From assembly GCF_029338275.1 (NCBI RefSeq), contig NZ_CP119789.1:3100001-3164000 (forward strand): a stretch of 64,000 nucleotides of DNA. Reading direction: 5' to 3'. The notes under the pieces were generated by a model that was not told where the DNA came from, did not search any database, and saw only the letters and a program-made list of their open reading frames with translations. Shown in pieces: positions 53,715 through 61,691 of the stretch (positions are counted from its first letter, which is position 1; the number at the start of each line of letters is the position of its first letter). Source of the stretch: Haloarcula ordinaria (GTDB lineage: Archaea; Halobacteriota; Halobacteria; Halobacteriales; Haloarculaceae). The translations under genes and the position numbers were made by a program.

Positions 53715-54120
53715 TTATTCCCCGCCATCGCTGCCTCCGTTGTAGCTGAACAGCAGGTAGGTCAGCAGCATCGCGCCGACGAAGGCGATGAACGCGACGC
53801 CAACCTCGGACTCAGCCCAGAGGTAGCCGGCGGCCGCGTACAGTAGGCCCATGAAGGCGATGACGGCGTTCCAGCTCGCCAGTGAGACCGAGGCCACGAT
53901 GGCTGACGCGGACGTGCTCGCGGACGTACCCGCCGTCGGTCTCGACCTCTGGTTCGTCCCCGTCGTCGACCGAGTGGTCGTAGTTGACGCAGACGTTCTC
54001 CGAGACGCCGACCATCGGCGGGTCGTTGTCGAGATCGACGGCGACCTCACCGTCGAGCGAGTCCGCTTCGATGACCGTCACCGAATCGTGTTCTCGGACA
54101 GCGACTTCGCCGTCGGTCAC
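53715..54120 (-). CDS. Membrane protein of the module, probable frameshift
   Basis: The GTG at 54120 overlaps the upstream stop. The first frame is acidic (VREHDSVTVIEADSLDGEVA, PEVETDGGYVREHVR). A second frame from about 53900 gives SAIVASVSLASWNAVIAFMG, LLYAAAGYLWAESEVGVAFI and AMLLTYLLFSYNGGSDGGE to 53715. Past the switch point the first frame becomes Arg-rich and unlike protein, so one gene of about 130 residues with a frameshift is preferred over two overlapping genes. Confidence 0.55.
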
Positions 54121-54476
54121 GCTGCAGCCTCCTGGCCGGTGGTGTACTCGACCGTCTCGAGCCCGTGTCGTGGGGTGTCGGTCCACCAGTCTGCGACTGG
54201 CTGGATTAGCGTCGATGAGATGATGAAGGCGAGGCCGGACCAGGCCAGTCCGAGCGACCAGAGGTTCGGTGTTGCGAGTGGGTTCGCTATCGCCGAGGCA
54301 ATGACACCGACAGGAAGCAGCGCCAGCAGGCCGGTCGGGATGAACAACGTCATCCAGAGGCGCGTCGGTCGTGGATCGCCGCGTTGGATATCAGACCACT
54401 CCGGAATGGGTGGTGTGCCGCCGTACTGCCCGTAGACGCGGACGTAGTCCAGCAGCGAGCCGTACGAACCGGTCAT
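54117..54476 (-). CDS. Two-helix membrane protein of the module
   Basis: 119 residues, ATG 54476 (ATGA overlap). YGSLLDYVRVYGQYGG at the N-terminus, hydrophobic segments LFIPTGLLALLPVGVIASAI and LGLAWSGLAFIISSTLI, short polar tail. Confidence 0.68.
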   Translation of the reverse strand: MTGSYGSLLDYVRVYGQYGGTPPIPEWSDIQRGDPRPTRLWMTLFIPTGLLALLPVGVIASAIANPLATPNLWSLGLAWSGLAFIISSTLIQPVADWWTDTPRHGLETVEYTTGQEAAA

Positions 54477-54709
54477 GCGCTCACTTCTCCCGAGTCGGTC
54501 TCAGCGTCTGCTTCGCGGTCTGTTCTCGGCAGCGCGTCCCCGATGAAGTAGCCGCCCAAGCCGGTCGTGACCAGTGCGATGCCCGCGGCGAGCGCGAATT
54601 CGGGGCCAGCGGCACTCGCGTCTGTTGCGAATTCGAGGGCGATCGTGTAGCCGAACACGATCATGCCGAGGCCTATGCACCCGTCCGCCGCTCGCTTGAT
54701 GAGCGTCAC
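54473..54709 (-). CDS. Two-helix membrane protein of the module
   Basis: 78 residues from a GTG at 54709 that overlaps the upstream stop. Segments DGCIGLGMIVFGYTIALEF and FALAAGIALVTTGLGGYFIG, acidic tail. The longer open frame is rejected because its first 37 residues are Arg/Pro-rich and belong to the upstream gene's other frame. Confidence 0.65.
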   Translation of the reverse strand: MTLIKRAADGCIGLGMIVFGYTIALEFATDASAAGPEFALAAGIALVTTGLGGYFIGDALPRTDREADAETDSGEVSA

Positions 54710-54885
54710 ACGCCACCTCCTGCGAGGAGTGTCGCGGTGAGGTCGCGGCTCGCGCCGGCGGCCTCGAGGCGTGCTCGCTCGCGCCGTCGCTCGTCGATGT
54801 TTCTCCAGTCGGTGCGCCATGGTCGACGCGGGGAGTTGCCCCCGCTATCCGGCGGTTCCTCGCCGCCGGCCCTGTCGTCGGGCAT
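54706..54885 (-). CDS. First gene of the module: small soluble protein
   Basis: 59 residues, ATG 54885. Polar: acidic/Gly-rich start, WRTDWRNIDERRRERARLEA basic helix, end LLAGGGV* whose last codons contain the GGAGGTGGC ribosome-binding site of the next gene. A TATA-like CTATATTAC lies about 60 bp upstream. Likely the promoter-proximal gene of the 15-kb operon. Confidence 0.5.
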   Translation of the reverse strand: MPDDRAGGEEPPDSGGNSPRRPWRTDWRNIDERRRERARLEAAGASRDLTATLLAGGGV

Positions 54886-54942
54886 GGGTAGGGGTAGCGC
54901 CCGCGAGGTCGTCGCGGGTTGGCCGCCCGTCCACGGTACTCG

Positions 54943-55005
54943 TAATATAGTCAGCGCTGGTTACCACGTCGTGGCCACGCAATGGCTACGTGAGCAACAT
55001 TTAAT
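54943..55005. promoter_or_regulatory. Divergent promoter region of the module
   Basis: Minus-strand TATA-like CTATATTA (54943-54951) for the structural operon, and plus-strand CATTTAAT (54999-55005) for the regulator-like gene at 55034, about 50 bp apart. This is the layout of a switch region. Confidence 0.5.
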
Positions 55006-55033
55006 GTCCAAGCCGTGGGCTCGCTGTGTACCG

Positions 55034-55273
55034 ATGCAGAAATTACAGAACCGCGATGGGTCCGGCGTCGTGACGATTCCCAAGTACGACCTCGAGCGGG
55101 ACGGCCTGGTCGACGAGAACGGCGAGCCGGACGACGTACATCTGACTGTCGACCGGCTCGACGAACGCGCCTACGTGGTTCGTGTCTGCGATGGCGATAT
55201 ACCTGAACTGCACGAATGTGAGGCGATTCAGCGGGTCGCCGCTGAGCGGTTGCTGGACGAGCATACGGACTGA
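55034..55273 (+). CDS. Small AbrB/SpoVT-like DNA-binding candidate
   Basis: 79 residues from MQKLQNRDGSGVVTIPKYDL (ATG 55034, about 30 bp after a TATA box, so possibly leaderless; an in-frame ATG at 55004 is an alternative). RDGSGVVTIPKYDLERDGLV matches the swapped-hairpin AbrB pattern (xGxxxVTIPKxxxxxxGL). It is divergent from the membrane/spike operon, as expected of its repressor or activator (inference). Confidence 0.65.
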   Translation: MQKLQNRDGSGVVTIPKYDLERDGLVDENGEPDDVHLTVDRLDERAYVVRVCDGDIPELHECEAIQRVAAERLLDEHTD

Positions 55274-55477
55274 GCGCGTACAATTTCTCCGAGTTGGGAT
55301 CGTCTACTCTGTTCAAGCCCTAAGGAACTGACAGTATCGCTGTTTAAGATACAGAGAGTTTGTTCTGCACGACCCGATAGTTTCCGATACAGATGGAACA
55401 TTTAGATAAAATAAAACCTAACCACGTAACGGCCCCCGTACCCAAAATAACTTACAGATCCGTATATTTCAAAGGAC

Positions 55478-56377
55478 ATGGACGACGAACTTGAACGTCT
55501 TATAGATACTCTCCTCAACGAGGGAATCAGATGCTTCGCCTGCAACACTGAATTCGGCATTCAAGCAGAAGATCTGGAACCGCAGTCCGAACAGATCTAC
55601 ACCACCCGCTATAACTGCTCCGGCGACGATTGCAGCATCGAGTACCACATCGAGGTCGAGGACAGGGACTTCGCACTCTCCTTCAGGGCAAACGAGCGCG
55701 GTAGCGACAGACCCGACGATCTCCCCGACATCTCCAAGTACACCCGAAAGGAGCCGCTTCAGCAGAAGTCCCACCCCGCCCGAAAAATCAACGACGCTGC
55801 GGTCGAACTCGTCAACTCCATTGCCATCCTCAAACACAACCAACAGCGACTACAGGTGGCTAAAGAGATAGTCGAGGACGAAGGCATCGATCAGGACGGT
55901 GACTTCCACCGCCGAATTCGGGCAGACATCCACAACTACTGCGCTGCCGCATACAGCTTCGAGAAAATCCTGGGGAAGAACGTCGAGCCACATCTCCCCT
56001 TGGATGGCCCCATTGAGGACGCGAAGAATGAATTTGAGGACGAACACGAGGTCATCAAGGCCCTGCGAACCTACGCTCAACACCACCTCACTTTGCCGTC
56101 CTCAATCGCCCACTTCCTTGGCCCAACCACCGAGGGTGGCGATATCACCATCACGGTACCGGTGGACGACTTAGACGACTTCAGTCCCAGAGCCTCTGAT
56201 GCATCGTTCGAACCCGTTGAGGGAGATCACATCCGCATCGTGGATCGTGTCAACCGCCACTACCAGGCCGCCGAAAACCTCGTCAACACGATGCTCGAAA
56301 TGGCTGAGGAGGAGTACAATAATCGGCTTGAGGACTACCAAGAAGCCACGAGCTATCCGGAGTGGGGCGGATCATAG
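55478..56377 (+). CDS. Unrecognised zinc-ribbon plus helical protein
   Basis: 299 residues. The N-terminal domain has CFAC near residue 20 and YNCSGDDCSIEYHIEV near 48, a four-cysteine ribbon. Then come a linker and a helical region: INDAAVELVNSIAILKHNQQ, RIRADIHNYCAAAYSFEKIL, VNRHYQAAENLVNTMLEMAE. No membrane segment. The codon pattern is less GC-rich than the core genes. A defence or stress role was considered but no diagnostic motif supports it. It stands alone between the spike module and a recombinase unit. Confidence 0.75.
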   Translation: MDDELERLIDTLLNEGIRCFACNTEFGIQAEDLEPQSEQIYTTRYNCSGDDCSIEYHIEVEDRDFALSFRANERGSDRPDDLPDISKYTRKEPLQQKSHPARKINDAAVELVNSIAILKHNQQRLQVAKEIVEDEGIDQDGDFHRRIRADIHNYCAAAYSFEKILGKNVEPHLPLDGPIEDAKNEFEDEHEVIKALRTYAQHHLTLPSSIAHFLGPTTEGGDITITVPVDDLDDFSPRASDASFEPVEGDHIRIVDRVNRHYQAAENLVNTMLEMAEEEYNNRLEDYQEATSYPEWGGS

Positions 56378-56394
56378 TTGGAAAATGTATCATG

Positions 56395-57307
56395 CTGCAT
56401 TCCGAACGACCCCAGAAAACTGTCCGAAAATAATGAGGTCAACAATTCCACTTTCTGTTTTTCGCCAGTAACTCGGCAAACCGGACGCTCTACAGCCCCA
56501 AATCTGCGAACGCGTCGTTGATGACATCCGCGCTCGGTGCGTTCAGATACGGTTCGATCGCCGCGAAGCTGTCCCAGCCGCCGACGGCCATCACGACGCG
56601 CGGGTTCATCTGTTGGTCGACCAGGAGACGCTGGGCGAACCGGCGTCGGAGATCGTGCGTACTCACCTTCTCGAAGTCCTGGTCGCCAGTCTCCCGAGCT
56701 GCGCGCTCGGCCGTCCGGCGGACCACGGCGCGGACGCCGGGCTGAGACAGATCGATGAACGAGTCTTTCGGGGCGATGTTGTGTTCGTTCTGAAAGCGCT
56801 GGAGGTCGCGCTCGACGCTGTCGGGGAGGTAGGCGTCGCGTGGCTTTCCACCATTCCCGCTGGTGTCCTTGCCGGCCTCTATGCGGAGTCGGTACTGGTC
56901 GCTCTCGGTTTGCTTGACGTCGACCGGCCGGACCTGGGGCATCTCGAAGGCGCGGAGGCCGACGAATGCGCCCAGCTGGATGAGGAGGTCGTCGCGAGAA
57001 CTGTTGGCCGCCCGGCGGAGGTCCTCGATTTCGCTGTCGGTGAGCCAGACCTTGTGCTCGTTCCCGTTCGTGGCTTCGATTCGCATTACGATTGCTTCAG
57101 TTTCCGTTACTAAAGGACCTGCGGACGGTGTGATAGGGGCCGGGTTTCGGGTGAAAGTCGAGCCGTCTGTTACGGTTTATTTAAAAAGTCGTTACTACTC
57201 GTTATCGGCCAAGACTCTCCGAAGCAGTCGTCGGATTAGGCAGAATGGTGGCCGCGAGATTTGTATCAGTTCCGGTCAGTGTTCTAAGGTGCGTGCTGAA
57301 TACAGAG
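56395..57307 (-). mobile_element. Recombinase unit, copy 3 (inverted relative to copy 1)
   Basis: The left (downstream) end CTGCATTCCGAACGAC at 56395 is a diverged match of the unit end at 24313. The right end CGTGCTGAATACAGAG at 57292-57307 is exact. The 200 bp upstream of the gene repeat those at 23404-23634 in reverse orientation, e.g. GAGATTTGTATCAGTTCCGG. 913 bp against 925 bp in copy 1. Confidence 0.6.
56490..57086 (-). CDS. Short tyrosine recombinase/integrase, copy 3
   Basis: 198 residues, about 92 percent identical by eye to copy 1 (MRIEATNGNEHKVWLTDSEI). All catalytic positions are present: VGLRAFEM, THDLRRRF, VGGWDS, IEPYL. Intact frame. Opposite orientation to copy 1, with 32 kb between them, so recombination between copies could invert or shuffle the middle of the window. 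Confidence 0.88.
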   Translation of the reverse strand: MRIEATNGNEHKVWLTDSEIEDLRRAANSSRDDLLIQLGAFVGLRAFEMPQVRPVDVKQTESDQYRLRIEAGKDTSGNGGKPRDAYLPDSVERDLQRFQNEHNIAPKDSFIDLSQPGVRAVVRRTAERAARETGDQDFEKVSTHDLRRRFAQRLLVDQQMNPRVVMAVGGWDSFAAIEPYLNAPSADVINDAFADLGL

Positions 57308-57359
57308 AATCTATTCATCAGACGCCAAGGACGCCGAAGAGAAAATACAGAACGACATG

Positions 57360-57494
57360 AAACTGCTCTGTTGAATAGCGCCTTCTGAGTAGGAGCCGAG
57401 CAAGCCTTGTCCTGAAACAACACGGCTCACCCACTCGCAGGCAGACTTAGATTCGAACCGTCCAGTGAACTACCGCTATTCAACAGGGCAGTTT
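57360..57494. mobile_element. MITE candidate related to the IS5-like elements
   Basis: AAACTGCTCTGTTGAATAGC at 57360-57379 and its reverse complement with one mismatch at 57475-57494 bound 135 bp without a gene. CTCTGTTGAA is the terminal sequence of the IS copies at 31188 and 38437, so those transposases may mobilise it. The rest of the gap 57087-57664 holds the conserved recombinase upstream region and nothing else recognisable. Confidence 0.65.
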
Positions 57495-57664
57495 TAACTT
57501 ACTCTGTGGGTGCAGATTCGAACGACCCGAGGCACGCGCAGCGAAACGAGTACGTCTCGGCGTGGTTCAAAACTACTGCCAACTCAGAACTCTCCCGACG
57601 ATCTATCTGGCAGTGTAGAATATAGTACCAATTTATTTCCTATGCCAACGTGTGAATACTTGAT

Positions 57665-58168
57665 ATGCCTCGATTACTCACAACCCGTAGCCTCACTATC
57701 ATTTTCGTCGCCCTCGGACTCACACTCGCTGCCACGCCTGCACTCGCACAGAGTCAGCCCGCGTGGGGTAACGAGATGTACGAGCAAATGAACCCGATGG
57801 TCGAGAAGTACAACGAGAACATCAGAGCGGACGATCTCGGTGTCGCCGCCGGACAGCTCAAAGGCGAGAAAGTGAACCTCGTCATCACGGACACGGACGG
57901 CTCGCAGGCGACCACCTCGTTCCGCATGGACGACCAACTGAATATTCGCGATCTGAAGCAAGGTGAGCGCGACGACGCCACGCTGAAGATGAGTACCGAC
58001 CGCGCGACGATGGAGCAGATCATCTCCGCGGATAATCCAGCCATAGCGTTCCAGAACGCCATCGCCAGCGGTGACATCGAGATGGACGGTCTCGGAGCGA
58101 CCAGCGCCGTGAAGTGGGCCGCGATCAACCTCGCCAGCGGAATCGCTCGCTGGCTCGGACTGTTCTGA
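57665..58168 (+). CDS. Secreted SCP2-like lipid-binding domain protein
   Basis: 167 residues. Signal peptide LTIIFVALGLTLAATPALAQ, cleavage after ALA. The mature part NPMVEKYNENIRADDLGVAAGQ, VNLVITDTDG, DATLKMSTDRATMEQIISAD, SGDIEMDGLG follows the SCP2 sterol/lipid-carrier pattern, ending in an amphipathic ASGIARWLGLF. The secreted SCP2 form occurs in haloarchaea; its ligand is unknown. Confidence 0.8.
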   Translation: MPRLLTTRSLTIIFVALGLTLAATPALAQSQPAWGNEMYEQMNPMVEKYNENIRADDLGVAAGQLKGEKVNLVITDTDGSQATTSFRMDDQLNIRDLKQGERDDATLKMSTDRATMEQIISADNPAIAFQNAIASGDIEMDGLGATSAVKWAAINLASGIARWLGLF

Positions 58169-58264
58169 TCTGCAACTGCATTCTGATCCACAACTGTATT
58201 TGGTATTTGTGCAGGGTCTCGTCTTCCTGAAGAAGAATCTCCAGGAGGACTCCAACCGAAGGCG

Positions 58265-58441
58265 ATGGACCTCTCAAATACCAACACTGTAGGTACCGCC
58301 CCCGATCTCGAGGAGACAGTGGAAAGCAGTCCAGACGTGGCCCCTGACGGCTCGATTCTCTCGACGGAGTCTGAGGACGGTGAAGATCGAGAGAGTCATG
58401 AAGAAAAAAGTCTCTTGCGAAGGTTCCTCCCATTCTTCTAA
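58265..58441 (+). CDS. Small acidic protein
   Basis: 58 residues from the ATG at 58265: MDLSNTNTVGTAPDLEETVE, an Asp/Glu/Ser-rich middle, and a short hydrophobic end LLRRFLPFF. An AGGAGG lies 17-20 bp before the ATG. Possibly a C-terminal membrane-associated peptide. It follows the SCP2 gene. Confidence 0.45.
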   Translation: MDLSNTNTVGTAPDLEETVESSPDVAPDGSILSTESEDGEDRESHEEKSLLRRFLPFF

Positions 58442-58515
58442 ATATAACAAGTCGTTACTGCTGAAACTGCTTTTCTATCGTGAAGATTAGAGAATTTGCA
58501 GATCAGTGTGCGTGT

Positions 58516-58740
58516 TCAGTCATCAGTCTGGGTCGCTGAATATTGGCCATATGCGTACGCAAGCCACATCAGCGCCAGCGGGATGAGAATCAATTGCACA
58601 AAGTTGAGTGCCCGCGAGTAGTAAACGATGGTCTGGCCGATTGTGCCGAATTGTGGAAGCCACACTGGGAACGCTGCTGATTCCTCCAATACTCCCTTAA
58701 TCGCGGAGGTCAGCACAAACTCACCGACCAAAGCCGTCAT
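58516..58740 (-). CDS. Two-helix membrane protein
   Basis: 74 residues from the ATG at 58740. Hydrophobic segments near residues 2-18 and LNFVQLILIPLALMWLAYAY; the loop is neutral (AAFPVWLPQFGTIGQ). Function unknown. Confidence 0.5.
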   Translation of the reverse strand: MTALVGEFVLTSAIKGVLEESAAFPVWLPQFGTIGQTIVYYSRALNFVQLILIPLALMWLAYAYGQYSATQTDD

Positions 58741-58925
58741 GATCAGTAGTACGACGGCGAATGCAGGGCGGCGGAGGGATCCTTCGGTTCGACCGATTGA
58801 AGCAGGGACATATCGAACGTATCTCTTGGCCGACCATTAGGTATTGGGGCCCGTCCAGATACGGATACGAACAGCGGATGATCTACACCGAGGATTGAAA
58901 CCGTTGGCAGTGCCAGATTCGAAGG

Positions 58926-59081
58926 ATGGCCCCTCCCGCTGACGTCGTCAGCGTCTTGGTGGCGCTCGAATTCGTTGTCTTGTCCGCAGTAGTGCTGCTT
59001 CTGACGCCGCTCGAAGTAGCAGCACCACTGATTCCGCTGTTACTGGTCTTCGTGATTGCACTTCTGCGGTACCGGTCATAA
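58926..59081 (+). CDS. Two-helix membrane microprotein
   Basis: 51 residues, ATG 58926. Almost wholly hydrophobic: SVLVALEFVVLSAVVLLLTP and APLIPLLLVFVIALLRY, ending RYRS. It is convergent with the gene at 59133. Confidence 0.5.
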   Translation: MAPPADVVSVLVALEFVVLSAVVLLLTPLEVAAPLIPLLLVFVIALLRYRS

Positions 59082-59132
59082 GTCATTCAGTGGGCACTCT
59101 ATTGAACGGATTTCGACTTGTCCAAGAAGTCG

Positions 59133-59540
59133 TTACCTCCTTCGCCGCTCTTGCCTCCTACGCTGTTCTCGGTCCGTTTCCATTTTCGCTCGTTCTTTAG
59201 ACTTCTCCAACTCCAGTCTAAATCGGCTCTGACTCAACTTCTCTGTGAGGAATATGCCAGTAGATACGAATAATAGAACGTACTGCAACGGTAGACCGAT
59301 CCGAATCAGTGCAATCGGGCCTAATGAGACTACTATTCGCAGAATCAAAATCAAAGAATGATCGTGTTTTTGGAAATATCCGAGGTAGTCGAAGTATTTT
59401 TCAGGACGATGATTCCTCCACGAGTCTCTAATCGATTGCTTCCTTTCTTGGCTGATGAAAGGTATTCTATTGATCGCCCATAGAACTGGGTCTCCGTATC
59501 TGACTGAGCCTGGATATCCTATTCGCATGATATTCGACAT
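59133..59540 (-). CDS. Membrane protein with coiled tail
   Basis: 135 residues, ATG 59540. An aromatic basic first part (RDSWRNHRPEKYFDYLGYF), two hydrophobic segments (SLILILRIVVSLGPIALI, LQYVLLFVSTGIFL), then a strongly charged helix ELEKSKERAKMETDREQRRR. Lower GC than average. Unknown. Confidence 0.65.
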   Translation of the reverse strand: MSNIMRIGYPGSVRYGDPVLWAINRIPFISQERKQSIRDSWRNHRPEKYFDYLGYFQKHDHSLILILRIVVSLGPIALIRIGLPLQYVLLFVSTGIFLTEKLSQSRFRLELEKSKERAKMETDREQRRRQERRRR

Positions 59541-59559
59541 TTTCCAGAAGTCGAGTCAA

Positions 59560-60828
59560 TCAACACTCAATTGGCTCATTAGCTTCCTCTTCGCGGACGA
59601 TTCTACGGGTTCGGTCTCCATCAACGCCAGCCTGCGCAGCGGACTGATACTCGTCAGAACGGCGAACCATTCCATCGGAATAGCAGCGCGCAGTGTCCAA
59701 AATTTCTGTTACCTGCTCAAATTCACGATTCTGTAGTTTCCCAGCATTAGTTTCGAAGTCCGCATTGGCTGTCCCGAAAGTTTCCACAGCCTCATCGTAC
59801 TTCTCTGCATCATACTGGTTCATCGCTTCATTGAACAATTCTCGTGCTTCACCGTACTCACGGAGATCTCCGACCAGTTTGTTCAGTTCGTCCGCAATTG
59901 TTTGGTACTGGCTGAGTGTACGTTCGTATTCGTCGACAGTCAGAGATGGGTGAGCGCGCATATCCTCCGGGTCTGAATCAGCCTTGAGCTGGTCCAACTC
60001 ATCCTCAAGAGTGGTGATTGCACCGGGTGCGTCACCCGGTCCCGTCGCGGTCAGAACCCAGTTTGATTCTACCTTCGAAGGGGCAGTCTGCGCTGCGCCA
60101 TGGACAGTCGGTAGCCACCAGAGTAGCCAGTACACACCGCGCAATCTCGAGAGACGCTGTTGTTGTTGCGCACTCAGTTCATACGACTCAGCGTCATTGA
60201 AATAGTCACGGGCGGAATAGAGGGGCTCACGGACCTGCTGTGGGTCGATGTCAACATCCAACTTTGCTTCGTAAAGCGGTTGTCCAGGCGCGGAATCTTC
60301 TACGAAGGCATCCGCTGCGTCAGCCAGTGCATCTGTTGCCCGATCAAGTTCATCCGTAGCCTGTTTTGGTCCCGCTTCTGTAGCCGCTTCTTCTGTCTTC
60401 GTTTCAGGATTCGACTCATCAAGGTTTTCACAGCGATTGAGCCCCGGATTCTCTATCGTCTGGACCGTGTCAGGTGCGTAGACAGTAACCTCTTTGATTG
60501 TTTCACCGACAGAGAACTCTTCTTGCCCAGTATAGCCCTCCTCATACTGAGAAACATCACCATCGGCTTGGAACACAAACACAGTGTCGAATTGCTCGGC
60601 ATCGACACGGACTAAATTGCAGCGCGGAAACGTAACTGACAGTTGCTCAGATGTTGAGGTCGGTGTTTCAGCAGATTTTCCTTTTCCTACATCAGTCGAA
60701 GTCGGGGAGTCTCTTGTGCTTTGAGTGGTGGTTGGTGACGGCGATCTGTCTGAGTTGACCGTGTCAGTCTGACCACACCCGCTAAACAACGAGGCAGCTG
60801 CGACCCCCAAGAAGTGCCGCCGATGCAT
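59560..60828 (-). CDS. Tat lipoprotein with helical mature domain
   Basis: 422 residues from MHRRHFLGVAAASLFSGC (ATG 60828). After a Ser/Thr linker comes a beta part (LSVTFPRCNLVRVDAEQFDT), then a long helical region with alternating acidic residues (DELDRATDALADAADAFVED, YERTLSQYQTIADELNKLVG) and a TPR-like stretch ARELFNEAMNQYDAEKYDEA. Likely an exported helical repeat protein. Function unknown. Confidence 0.8.
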   Translation of the reverse strand: MHRRHFLGVAAASLFSGCGQTDTVNSDRSPSPTTTQSTRDSPTSTDVGKGKSAETPTSTSEQLSVTFPRCNLVRVDAEQFDTVFVFQADGDVSQYEEGYTGQEEFSVGETIKEVTVYAPDTVQTIENPGLNRCENLDESNPETKTEEAATEAGPKQATDELDRATDALADAADAFVEDSAPGQPLYEAKLDVDIDPQQVREPLYSARDYFNDAESYELSAQQQQRLSRLRGVYWLLWWLPTVHGAAQTAPSKVESNWVLTATGPGDAPGAITTLEDELDQLKADSDPEDMRAHPSLTVDEYERTLSQYQTIADELNKLVGDLREYGEARELFNEAMNQYDAEKYDEAVETFGTANADFETNAGKLQNREFEQVTEILDTARCYSDGMVRRSDEYQSAAQAGVDGDRTRRIVREEEANEPIEC

Positions 60829-61014
60829 ATGTTCACCAGAGAACACATGCCAATAGGTGTTTTCCTTAGAACGAGATTTTCAGAAAATATGTTTTCTGAC
60901 CGACTCGATCTCTGTATTCAGCAGGGAGATCCTGATGGCTTTGACATAGGTTTTTCCTCGACGTAATATGGCCTTGGCCCCTACGGACCCGATCTCGACT
61001 TATCCAAAAAGTCG

Positions 61015-61125
61015 TTACTGTTGCTGTTGCTTGTGAATCCTATACACCTCGATGCCGATGTAGACCGGTAGAGACAAGATGCTACTCAACTCGGCACCGA
61101 CTTCGATTATTTCGAAGAGAGCCAT
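61015..61125 (-). CDS. Single-helix microprotein
   Basis: 36 residues, ATG 61125: FEIIEVGAELSSILSLPVYI, then GIEVYRIHKQQQQ. Amphipathic/hydrophobic N-terminal helix and basic Gln-rich end. Supported only by an open frame and protein-like sequence. Confidence 0.4.
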   Translation of the reverse strand: MALFEIIEVGAELSSILSLPVYIGIEVYRIHKQQQQ

Positions 61126-61134
61126 TTGATATCA

Positions 61135-61163
61135 AGTGCAACCCGTGTAGTCAGGGTTGCACT
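61135..61163. repeat. Perfect 10-bp inverted repeat
   Basis: AGTGCAACCC, 9-nt spacer, GGGTTGCACT, just upstream of the microprotein at 61015-61125. Operator or remnant IS ends. Confidence 0.5.
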
Positions 61164-61368
61164 AATTCACCAGGTAACACGCTGGGGGGCTCTCTGTAGG
61201 ACGAATCCGGTATTCGGTTACATATCGGCTTTACAGTCAGAAAAGCGTTTTCCCGGTGTGTTTTTACGAGCGTGTGGGCCTATTAGATGATTCCCAGATA
61301 ACTTTCACTTTCACTCCGGACATATGGCTCACCGGTTATACCCCTCCCCCATTCAGCCATGAGTGTCC

Positions 61369-61593
61369 ATGTTGCGAATCGACGACGAGTTCGAAGCGAA
61401 CCGGCTACAGTGCCCGCGCGGCCACGGCAGCGTCGGCCCGACAAATAATCACTGGTGGTGCCCCTCTTGCGCGCGCCACTGGGACGACGTCGATCCCGAG
61501 TTCGACGAAGTGATCGACACGAAGACTGGCGAGAAGGTCAGTCGGGACGAGGTCGTGCTTGACTACTCGGTCAGTGGGGTGAATCCGGCGTGA
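61369..61593 (+). CDS. Small zinc-ribbon protein
   Basis: 74 residues from MLRIDDEFEANRLQCPRGHG (ATG 61369; a GTG at 61363 is possible). CPRGHGSVG and WWCPSCARHW form a compact zinc site, followed by an acidic tail VSRDEVVLDYSVSG. A TATA-like GGTTATAC is about 30 bp upstream. It is similar in kind to the ribbons in 8995-9759. Confidence 0.65.
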   Translation: MLRIDDEFEANRLQCPRGHGSVGPTNNHWWCPSCARHWDDVDPEFDEVIDTKTGEKVSRDEVVLDYSVSGVNPA

Positions 61594-61691
61594 TCAGTGC
61601 CGAAAACGGGACATTGCAGAAGAAATATGAGAACATGTCAGCCCATCAACTGTTCCTCTCAACAGTCACTCGCAATCCTGGAGAATCCCTC

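Noticed and set aside
57440..57540. ATTCGAAC sequences reminiscent of tRNA T-loops
   Set aside because: No acceptor, D or anticodon arms can be paired around them.
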